Source: Brachynemurus nebulosus
Taxonomy: Eukaryota; Arthropoda; Insecta; Neuroptera; Myrmeleontidae
Direction of reading: 5' to 3'
Assembly (NCBI GenBank): GCA_035578155.1
Contig: JAPWDM010000011.1
Location: 20,560,375-20,624,374, forward strand
Length of the DNA: 64,000 nucleotides
The notes below the pieces were generated by a model. The model saw nothing but the letters and a program-made list of their open reading frames with translations. It had not been told where the DNA came from and ran no database searches. Made by a program: the position numbers and the translations under genes. This document shows, one piece after another, positions 1 to 9,149 of this stretch; within the stretch, counting starts at the first letter, position 1; the number at the start of each line of letters is the position of its first letter.

Positions 1-407
1 ACCAAAACGTAATCTTTTTAAAGAAATAGTTATAAATTGTAAATAATCGATTAATTTGAGCAATTTTTGTTTTGAGTTTATAGTAATTTATAATATTCTT
101 TAAGCAGCGTTAAAAAATGCAATAATTTAGTAGACAAGTAAGAATTCGAAAAATTAATTGATAAAATAGTCGAACAGCATTCTTAAGGAGTTGATTATTG
201 AATTAAATAGAAAAGATATTAAAAATAATTAATTAATTTTTTTGTTTTTATATAAAAATCACAATTATAATAAAAATATACTAAATATATTGTTTTAAAA
301 GCAATGGCAATGTTTTAATTAAATTAACACCGCTACTGTTTGTTGACAAAATGACGTCATTCATAATACGCACGTTTAATATTCATAATATGTTGATCAG
401 TATTTTG
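1..407. repeat. Direct repeat copy A (perfect, 407 bp, truncated by window start)
   Basis: This block is repeated without any mismatch that I can see at 1106-1512, an offset of exactly 1105 bases. Copy A starts at the window edge, so the true left boundary is unknown. The block is very AT-rich and ends in a segment holding a TGACGTCA palindrome. The two copies diverge right after TATTTTG. It could be a pair of long terminal repeats, a tandem satellite unit, a very recent duplication or an assembly duplication. I saw no reverse transcriptase, integrase or gag-like reading frame between the copies. Confidence 0.9.
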
Positions 408-1105
408 CATTGATATAGAAGAATATGGATGGAGACCATTTCTTAAGAGAGAGACAAGATATAATATAATATGATATGTTAGAATGAATACGTATATTCC
501 TTTGAATGTACCACAAAAAATAAAAACAAAAGAGTAAATATACACGATAACACGTGCAAATAAGCACTAAACATCCAGTCCTACAAAAAATTAAATTTAA
601 AAAAATATTAGATAACGCAATACATCGTAAATATAATATTTGGGTAAGTAAATATTGTATTTATCAATAAATGCAACCATTTCTAGCGAAAATTTGTTAA
701 TTTTTCTAAATTTTTCATTTAAAAAAACAGGTTTATAATAAGCGTAAAAATACCAATTTTGACATTACACAAAGTAAAGGAAAGATCGAAAAAGGAATCA
801 TTCTACATAAATAAGGAATTCGTTTTTTAGTTAAAATATGTGATAATAACGACAAAAATTTTAAAAATATTGTAAAAAATAAAATTATGTAAAAATCAAA
901 ATATAGGTTAGTTGGACCCTTCATTTCAGTAGCGTCTTATATGTAAAATTAATGAGCATATAAAAATTTAACTTCAAGATTATGTATTTTGTTTGTATTT
1001 ATTTATTTATTAATAAAATGATAATTTAATAAACATATAGTTTTATTTATGTTTGTGTCTACTTTTATCAAAAATATATGTCTTATTAGTGATGGAAAAT
1101 TATAA
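408..1105. other. Spacer between the two direct repeats, no gene seen
   Basis: About 700 bases of AT-rich sequence separate the two perfect 407-bp copies. Only short open frames without family resemblance occur here. No primer-binding site or polypurine tract could be recognised with confidence. Confidence 0.5.
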
Positions 1106-1512
1106 ACCAAAACGTAATCTTTTTAAAGAAATAGTTATAAATTGTAAATAATCGATTAATTTGAGCAATTTTTGTTTTGAGTTTATAGTAATTTATAATA
1201 TTCTTTAAGCAGCGTTAAAAAATGCAATAATTTAGTAGACAAGTAAGAATTCGAAAAATTAATTGATAAAATAGTCGAACAGCATTCTTAAGGAGTTGAT
1301 TATTGAATTAAATAGAAAAGATATTAAAAATAATTAATTAATTTTTTTGTTTTTATATAAAAATCACAATTATAATAAAAATATACTAAATATATTGTTT
1401 TAAAAGCAATGGCAATGTTTTAATTAAATTAACACCGCTACTGTTTGTTGACAAAATGACGTCATTCATAATACGCACGTTTAATATTCATAATATGTTG
1501 ATCAGTATTTTG
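1106..1512. repeat. Direct repeat copy B (perfect match to 1-407)
   Basis: Second copy of the 407-bp block, beginning ACCAAAACG and ending TATTTTG, with no difference from copy A seen by eye. It lies about 650 bases upstream of the ADP/ATP carrier start codon. Confidence 0.9.
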
Positions 1513-1795
1513 GCAAATGCTCCTTCCTTTACAATATTATATACCTCTCCTTCTTCCATGCAGAATAACACAAAAAACGGCAACAATATCGCCAAATTAT
1601 CAAATAATAACAATTAAAAAAACGTTAGTACAATAACTTTTTTACACTTGTGCCCCTAACAAGTTTGAATTTTATTTATGTGTAGCTAGTACATACAATA
1701 CTATTAAAAATTTCAGAAATAATATGTTAAATGATTCTACTTTTAAGTGTTTAAAAGTTTTTTGTATAAAATCTAATAGATATATTTTAAATATG

Positions 1796-1876
1796 TTAAT
1801 AAAGTTACTGGTACTTGTAAGTACCACTAGTAGTCTACCGACAAAATACATTCGGTAGTTAAGGGGTTAAATTTTG
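1796..1876. repeat. Possible end of a TTAA-type transposon
   Basis: The sequence ends in a short inverted motif (GTACTTGTAAGTAC), then CATTCGGTAGTTAAGGGG followed by TTAA. This resembles the termini of TTAA-targeting elements. A matching left end was not found in 1513-1795, so this is a weak call. Confidence 0.25.
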
Positions 1877-2019
1877 AAATTTCTATATTTTTTTTTAATA
1901 TTACGCATGCCCCCATGTTGTTCTTTAAGGTTTTTGAATATTTAATCTATGAATTAAGATTTTTCTCTTTTATTTTGAAATAAAAACGGTTTTCAATTGT
2001 TGATTGTTTAAAACGTGTT

Positions 2020-2147
2020 TGACACAGTTTGACAATTTCAGATCTTTATTTTTGTGGAAATTAATAACTTTTCCTGTTCTAAATGAGGTAAAATAAATTT
2101 TCTTTTATATTCTAATTAAACTGAAAATGTATAAACACTCTTTTTAG
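2020..2147 (+). promoter_or_regulatory. Probable 5' UTR and leader intron of the ADP/ATP carrier gene
   Basis: Upstream of the start codon there is a plausible donor (GAG|GTAAAA, intron from 2088) and acceptor (CTTTTTAG, ending at 2147). This would give a 60-base leader intron and place the ATG 19 bases into the next exon. Non-coding first exons are common in carrier genes of this family. The transcription start is not resolved. Confidence 0.35.
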
Positions 2148-2166
2148 TTTATTTCAATTACAACAA

Positions 2167-4060
2167 ATGCTCACCAACGAGAGAATACAATTTTTTAAAG
2201 ATTTTGCTGCTGGCGGGATAGCTGCAGCAATTTCCAAAACTGCTGTTGCACCGATTGAACGAGTTAAATTGTTATTACAAGTTCAACATGTCTCTAAACA
2301 TATTCCTGAAGATAAAAAATACAAAGGTGATTACAATTCCTAACAGACTGTGATGATAATTCAAGTTACATGATTTAAAGGTAAATTTCAGGAATAATTG
2401 ATTGTTTTGTACGAGTTTCTAAAGAGCAGGGTGTAATAAGTCTTTGGCGTGGAAATTGGGCTAATGTTCTTAGATATTTTCCAACGCAAGCTTTCAATTT
2501 CGCTTTTAAAGATATGTACAAAGGAATTTTTTTACAAGGTGTCGATAAAAATAAACAATTTTGGAGATATTTTGCTGGAAATTTAGCATCTGGGGGTGCA
2601 GCTGGAGCATCATCGTTGTGCATAGTGTATCCTCTGGATTATGCTCGAACAAGGTTTGAATATAAAGTTTAATAGACGTGTATATGAAAGTATAAATTAT
2701 AAATTTCAATAATTAATTAGGCTGGCTGCTGACGTTGGCAAAGGAACGAACCGGGAATATACAGGACTTGTGAACTGTTTAATCAAAACATTCAAATCTG
2801 ATGGCCTTATTGGGATGTATCGCGGATTCGTAGTATCTGTGGAGGGAATTGTAATTTACAGAGCGGCATATTTTGGTTGTTATGACACAGCTAGAGCTAT
2901 GTTAACAACAAAAGATACACCATTTATTGTTAACTGGGTAATAGCTCAAGTAAGTTTTTTGTCTCCCAGGGAAAGGAGAACTGCATTTTGTTAGTGATGA
3001 AAAGATTTTAAATTATCTAGCGCCTCTGATGGTCTTTTAAATTAAAAAAAGAATCTTTCGACCAATTTATAAATATCAGCTCTCTCTAACATTTTATACC
3101 ATAAATTAAAAATCGTCATAGATGACATCAACCTTATGCATAGATATACGCTTGAAGTATTTTAGGATGTCTACATATATGTTGGACGAGTCAACTCGTC
3201 TTATTCGTCATACATAACATAAATGTTATCAAGGGCACCCATACTCGGGGGCAAGGGGGGCCGCGACCCCTCTGGCTGTTAGGAAAACGTTAAAATATAT
3301 GTGCGTTTTCTTTAACGTAGCCTAGTATTTTAGTAACAGATTAGTTTACATTGTCATTGGAACTTTTTATGGCTACTTATAAATCGTCATTCGTCATTCA
3401 AAATATTAAAAATACTCCTTACGCCCAGTTCTTCCCCCCCCCCTACAAATCATCATAAAATGGGCGCCCTTGAATGTTATGTATTTCAAGCTTCTAAATT
3501 ACACCACCAGAGGCGTGTACGTAATGTGTATTTTTATTTGCGTTGCACTTTGGTGATTAAATTAGAAGCAGTATCAATTCGAACAATTATGTATACGTTT
3601 AACTGGTAACAAAAACCTAATGATGTGCACATAATTTATATAACAGGTAGTTTTATCACATTTAGATGTATACGTACGCGTTCTGCCTGATACAGATTTT
3701 AATTTCACGATCAGAGACACATGCGTAATTTTTTCATCGCTAATACCCAAGTAAACAAACATGTAAATAAAGGTTTGAATTAATTTTTTTTTTTTATTTG
3801 ATAAACCATTTTAGACTGTCACAACTTTATCTGGAGTTGTTTCATATCCGTTTGATACTGTACGCCGTAGAATGATGATGCAATCCGGTTTAAAAATAAC
3901 CGAACGACAGTATAAAAGTACAGCGGATTGTTGGGCAAAAATATTGAAACAGGAAGGCCCTAAAGCATTTTTCAAAGGAGCTCTGTCTAACATTTTTCGA
4001 GGAGCGGGAGCAGCTTTAGTGTTAGTTTTCTATGATGAAATTAAGAAATTGATTACTTAA
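2167..4060 (+). CDS. ADP/ATP translocase (mitochondrial adenine nucleotide carrier), 4 coding exons
   Basis: Coding exons are 2167-2326, 2392-2653, 2721-2949 and 3815-4060, all with GT-AG introns. Joined, they give 298 aa, the usual length for this family. The protein exchanges matrix ATP for cytosolic ADP across the inner mitochondrial membrane. Three carrier repeats are visible, each with its PX[DE]XX[RK] motif: PIERVK (residues 29-34), PLDYAR (134-139) and PFDTVR (229-234). The nucleotide-carrier signature RRRMMM (234-239) is intact. Conserved stretches include [20 protein letters not shown] near the N-terminus and [20 protein letters not shown] in repeat 2. The start at 2167 is chosen because the frame gives a normal short N-terminus directly before the first helix. 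No frameshift or missing key residue is seen. Insects can have two paralogs; I cannot tell which this is. Confidence 0.96.
3230..3472. mobile_element. hAT-like MITE in intron 3 of the carrier gene
   Basis: A 243-bp element has inverted ends CAAGGGCACCCAT and ATGGGCGCCCTTG, with G-rich and C-rich subterminal stretches. It is flanked by a perfect 8-bp direct repeat AATGTTAT (3222-3229 and 3473-3480). An 8-bp duplication with CA..TG ends fits the hAT superfamily. It has no coding capacity and lies in the 865-base third intron. Confidence 0.85.
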
Positions 4061-4081
4061 TTCTTATTTTTTTTCTTTTTG

Positions 4082-4087
4082 AATAAA
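4082..4087 (+). promoter_or_regulatory. Polyadenylation signal AATAAA of the carrier gene
   Basis: AATAAA lies 22 bases after the stop codon. A second AATAAA-like signal follows near 4160. Either could direct 3' end formation. Confidence 0.55.
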
Positions 4088-4314
4088 CAATAGTTTTGTA
4101 TTTTCTTTTGTTATAAATTTGGATTTTATAATTCAGTAATGAATTTTAAATATGTAATTAATTAATAAAGTGCATTTTTAAACCTTATACATTTAATTTG
4201 TTCTTATTTATTCTTTTCCAACTTTTTAGTTATTTATTTTGATAGTTTAAACTGGAAGTGTGCGTGTTTTATTTTTATTGTTTAAATTGTTACAACATTC
4301 CGTACCAAAATAGT

Positions 4315-4775
4315 AAATTGTGCAATAAGTGCGGGAAATTGTCGATTTCCCACGAAAGCGAAGTTGAGCGCACGAACGTAGTGAGTGCGCTCATTCGCTT
4401 GAGTGAGTAATCGACAATCCCGCACGAGTTACACATACTGTTTTTTTTTATTACGAATTTCACATACTTTTTTCTATTATTATTACTATTTTTGACATTT
4501 TTATTACTTTTTAAAATAATATTTTTAAGTGTTCGTCTTTTTTTTCTGAATTAATTATTGTTTAAATTACTTTGTTGGTGGTTTCTATAGAAATAATTAT
4601 GAAATATTTATTAAATGAAAAATCAAGAGGCGGCTTTGCGTGTTTTATTGTCAATTTGCGTGTGGAAAGTTACTTCCCGCACGCAAAAAAGTATGTGGGA
4701 AGAGTACAGTGGACAAACAGCTATTTTGCGTACAGAAATGTGTGCGCCAAGTTAGTACTTCTCCTGGATGAGTTA
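4315..4775 (+). repeat. Dispersed repeat with internal palindrome (family also at 58380-58995)
   Basis: The block starts with a module built around an inverted repeat: GCGGGAAATTGTCGATT, then GTGCGCTCATTCGCTTGAG, then AATCGACAATCCCGC. A second part (4572-4775) has an open frame of 68 codons that is clearly similar, in protein and DNA, to the minus strand of 58466-58780. That shared frame is probably a repeat consensus and not a gene. The copy near 58.7 kb is longer and carries the palindromic module at both ends. No coding homology is recognised. Confidence 0.75.
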
Positions 4776-4908
4776 TAAAAAATTATTTAAATTTTTACTA
4801 GTATGAATTTACACGGTTTAGTAGTGCACATGCGTAAGAATTTTTTCTACCACAGATCAAACAAAGCCCTAATTAACTTGCTTTGATGGCATTAACATGT
4901 TGATCATC

Positions 4909-5597
4909 TATACATATAATAAAATTGTAACGAGACCATTTCTGTACATGGAATATTTTTTGAAAATTCTACTAGTACTGTAAATAGTTGTCGATGTAGA
5001 TACCAAAAACATCAATTTTTAGAATTTTTGTCTGACTGTCTGTCTGTCTGTTCACGCATCACGCAAAAACTATTGGACGGATTTTAATGAAATTTGGTGT
5101 GGTGATAACTTATCTAAAATACTTTTTACTCCGGAAAAATTTCTCATTCCCACGGGAAAATGGGAAAAACATTTTGAGCATGTGCACACATTACGCAAAA
5201 ACTATTGGACGGAATTTAATAAAATTTAGTGTGGTGATAACTCATTACCTAGGGCAACATTTAAAGTACTTTTTACTCCGGGCAAATGCCTCATTCCCAC
5301 GTGAAAATAGAAAAACCATTTTGTGCATGTGCACGTATTATGCAAAAACTATTGGACGGATTTTTATGAAATTTGGTGTGGTGATAACCTATTACTTGGG
5401 TCAACATTTAAGATACTTTTTACTCCGGGAAAATTTCTCATTCTCACGGGAAAATAGAAAAACCATTTTGAGCATGTGCATGCATTTCACAAAAATTATT
5501 ATTCTTTGCAAGTTCTGTATAATTATTACACTTACATACTTCTCATTGAGTTTATAACAATGCTTTGCGCGAACAACGTCGCGGGTACCGCTAGTAA
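4909..5597 (+). repeat. Dispersed insect repeat with three tandem internal modules
   Basis: It begins CTATACATATAATAAAA and ends CGCGGGTACCGCTAGT. A second copy in the opposite orientation lies at 21692-22150. Inside, a module of about 130-145 bp occurs three times in tandem between 5060 and 5500. Each module carries AAAACTATTGGACGGA and ACTTTTTACTCCGG. The modules stay open as a 156-codon frame, which reads as a repeated peptide and is not a recognised protein. A CTGTCTGTCTGTCTGTTCAC stretch precedes the first module. Confidence 0.75.
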
Positions 5598-5599
5598 GT

Positions 5600-7940
5600 T
5601 CATAAACTATTACATATGACGAAACACCCAACTGTACACTATTTTTACAACTGATATTCTTTATATGCAATTGTTAGCGGTGTATCGCAGTTAGGGTGCA
5701 CTTGACGTCGTACGGCAAGGGGACAAACTAGGTTGGTTTTGTGTCTGTTCCACTTGTAATGAGTTTGTGACGTACTCTGTTTGTGTACATACACACTGTT
5801 TGCAGTGTATTAGTTTGGTTTTTTGTAGTAGTATGTGTATTCACGCATACTACCTCACCACACGTATTACCAGAGAGAGCTGTTCAACGTGTTCAAGTAA
5901 CAATGGGTATATTGTTAATACAATGCAGTGCGAACTCGACGACGGTCAATAAGTGACTACATGCCTTAAGCTGTGACTGGTGTCAAATGACTCCCAGCGA
6001 ATTACACTTTTTTTATGTTAGTTGGCTTCTAGTGTTCTATGTCGTACGGTGTCCGTGACTGGCAACGTGTTAAGGATATATACCCAGTCAAATCGAGTAC
6101 TACATCTAAAATTTTTTGAAAATTAATCATAATGTTAAATTATTACTAGAAACACTTATTTTATGAATTAAGATGTGTACTGTATAAAAAAATTATATCA
6201 ATTAATAAATTTTTTCTCAAGCGGCCAAACTACTGTTAAATAGTTAGTATTCCGCTTGTCGCCAAAAAGTTACGTCACAAAAATGGGAGGAGCTTCCCCA
6301 CTTTCTATGGTGAATACATATTTAGAGTTTGTGTCTGTATGTGTGCTGTAGTGGATATTTGTATGTGTAATATTCCGTACATATGTATAGCTCGGTCACT
6401 GGAGGGAGATAATACATATACCATACCTACACACTCGGCAATAGTACCTATACATAATGCTGGTGTAATACGTATGTACTCTAGGCTTACGTATTCATTG
6501 TATTACATTGTTGCAACCATAGAGTAATAGAGACAACATATCTATGCCTACACTACTGGAACCAGTGTAACATGTAAGAGATAGACAATATGTTGTATAC
6601 ACACACTGGGTTTACATTGTATTAGTGCGATTTTGTGTATTTGTGTGAGTAACGCAGATAGTAGGGTCGGTCACGTGGTTCAGTTATTGCATACATAGCT
6701 ATGACAGCATACGCATGTACTAGGGGATGAAACAATACCAACAACAATCAAGTCCATTATCGTGTGGTTGATCTTCAGTCATCGACTGCTACTGACAAAC
6801 TGACAACTAAGAAGCCTAATGAGCACAGAAGTACACACTCGTGATTTCAGAAAAAAGATAGTTGCGGGATCTCTGTCCTCTGTGGTTGCAACAATCAACA
6901 TCCGAACCGCTACAAGCGTTGTGGACGACTGAACCACCTAAGCCGTGTCGGACTCAATCTGGACTCATCACAAGTTACAATTTTCTACACTTACGCTGAC
7001 CACTTGTTTTTTCTATTTGACTATGGTTGACGTTGGATTTAGCACCTATCGGAATTATTATCCTGACAGTTGACGTATAGAGTATGTTCCATTTAGAAAA
7101 CATTGTGTGACACAATGCATTTTCTTTTTTTCATAAAAAACTAATTTTTTTTTGTTTTATTGCAAAACTAATCTTTTAATTGCATCTAAAAGCAATTAAA
7201 AGGTTAAAATTTAAAAAAATTAGCCTTTTGTGCAAAAAAAAAATGACTGTGTCGTCTGTGTTTCTTAAATGGAAAACATTCGTTATATGTTTTACCACAT
7301 TTGTCGTCGAAAATGGCGGGCACAGTTTTTTAAAAAAGTGTTAAAACCGCGTGGTTCCGGCTTCTAATTTTTATTTTAATTTTTACGAAAATGATAGGCC
7401 GGTGGGATCGGTTTTTTTTCATTAAAATATAATACAAAGTATAAGGTTCATAAAATTATTTTTTTTACTTCCGGTTCAAATAACACACGATAAATGAGAA
7501 CATTAACATTAATTATTTCGTTTAATTTGTCCGTGACATATAATTTTCTTTTTGCTAACCGATGCGGAATCGTCTATTGTTTAACATATTTCAAACTCAA
7601 TGGAAAAAGTTGAAATTTTCTTTTTGGGTATCATCCTTAATAAGGAATAACAATTTTATTAGGGTAACTCTAAATGCGCCATATTTTAGTTTTTGTGATT
7701 TGTTGTTGAAAATTCTCTTTTTATAAATTTTCTCCGTTGCTTTCATTATCAGTTGCGTTAACCAATAATAATAGCACCTATTAAAAGTTTGTTTTTTTTC
7801 CAAAAAATAGAAATGAAAAGGCTTTATCTAAGGGCTTATCGTCATCAAGTAAAATCTAACCAAAATCTCGGTTTTGGTCTCAGTCAAAAATACGATCGAG
7901 TTTATCGGTCATTGTCGAAACCTCACAATACTCGGTAATT
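5600..7940. other. Intergenic region without recognised gene
   Basis: Base composition is more balanced between 5640 and 7080 than in the surroundings, with several short open frames (5767-5952, 6339-6527), but none resembles a known family. From 7080 to 7940 the sequence is AT-rich. I see no RNA gene and no clear transposon ends here. Confidence 0.4.
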
Positions 7941-7946
7941 ATAGGC

Positions 7947-8705
7947 TAGCAACTTACCCTTAAAAAGTTGCTTAGAAATTGAAAAAGTGACCACGAGCGT
8001 TCTAGTGGCTGGTTTTCTCTTTTTTTTAAATGATGCAGAATTTAAAATAAAATATGAAATTCAAATACTATTTTTTGATTAAACCACGGCTTCAATGCTA
8101 AAAATTGATAAAAATAGATAATTTGACAAGTATTCTTATAAATGTTTGATTTTAGTCTATGTATTCATTCTAAAATATCATATTTGTCCACTGAGCACTG
8201 TATCGAACATATTAACATATGTTGCTAGAGATACCACAGGCATTAAATTTTGAAGCATGACTCCATTTTAGTAAGCCCAACTTGTAACCATGGAAACTTG
8301 TTTATAAATATTAGATAAACCATTAAATTAATGATTTGACCGCCATTAAAGTAATCCCATCCCAGTCAATTTTTTTGCTTCAATTTCTTAATGCATTTGT
8401 AATACATAGCATTCTCTCTAGTCGATTCTCTCCCCAATGTATTTGTCAATAGTTTCTTCTCTCTTTAAAATTCTTTTTATATATCAATTGTGCTTAGAGA
8501 ATACTACAAATACAAAATTTATATATGTATCTTACCTATTACTTTCATTAATTTAAACTTTTCACAGTGACGCCGGCATTTGGTAAAAAAAATAGTATTG
8601 GAATTTTTTATTCCTTTTTATTTAAATTTTGAATCGATTAAAAGAAAAATCAGCCACTAGAACGCTCGTGGTCGCTTTTTGTTAAAAATTACAGTTAAGT
8701 TGCTA
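7947..8705. mobile_element. TIR element of about 760 bp upstream of lin-7
   Basis: The ends are imperfect inverted repeats starting TAGCAACTTA and containing GACCACGAGCGTTCTAGTGG (left, near 7990) and its complement near 8655-8675. No transposase remnant is seen. The target duplication could not be identified, so the superfamily is open. Its interior carries a block (8190-8440) that recurs inverted just outside the element at 8810-9055. Confidence 0.65.
8190..8440. repeat. Inverted repeat arm B (pairs with 8810-9055)
   Basis: This block is about 90% identical by eye to the reverse complement of 8810-9055. Both share, for example, GACTCCATTTTAGTAAGCCC-type and CATTCTCTCTAGTCGATT-type sequences. 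A third single copy lies at 21425-21560. Confidence 0.8.
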
Positions 8706-8809
8706 CTCTATTAGGTACAGAGAAAAAAAAATCTTTCCATACATATTTTTTGTTTTCAGTGATCTTCTGTTAGAAGAAGTTTTACTATAATTGAACTCCC
8801 TGTTTATCA

Positions 8810-9055
8810 TTGAGGAAATCGACTAGAGAGAATGCTGTGTATTACAAATACATTAAGAAATTGAAGCAAAAAAATTGACTGATGGGATTACTTTAATAGC
8901 GGTCAAACCATTAATTTTATGGTTTATCTAATATTTATAAACAAGTCTCCGTGATTACAAGTTGGGTTTACTAAAATGGAGTCATACTTCAAAATTTAAG
9001 CCTTGGGTACCTCTAGGAAATATATGTTAATATGTTCGATTTAGCACTCAGTGTT
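8810..9055. repeat. Inverted repeat arm B' next to the lin-7 promoter
   Basis: Reverse-complement copy of 8190-8440. It ends only about 95 bases before the lin-7 start codon and about 15 bases before a candidate initiator (TCAGTG at 9070), so the promoter borders this repeat. Confidence 0.8.
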
Positions 9056-9149
9056 TTTGATGTTCGTCGTCAGTGCCATCTATATAGCTGTCAAATTTTT
9101 ATAAATCAATAAAGAAAATTTGTTTAGTTTAGTTATAATTTTTGTAATA
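9056..9149 (+). promoter_or_regulatory. Putative lin-7 promoter and 5' UTR
   Basis: The only unique sequence between the repeat arm and the start codon is about 95 bases. It contains an arthropod initiator-like GTCAGTG (TCAGTG at 9070-9075). No TATA box is obvious upstream. The 5' UTR would be about 75 bases if transcription starts here. Confidence 0.35.

Noticed and set aside
1106..1512. Long terminal repeat of a retrovirus-like element
   Set aside because: No gag, pol or env remnants, primer site or polypurine tract seen between or beside the repeats.
5087..5557. 156-codon open frame with three peptide repeats
   Set aside because: The frame follows tandem DNA modules of a dispersed non-coding repeat; a second copy elsewhere in the window has one module and no matching long frame.
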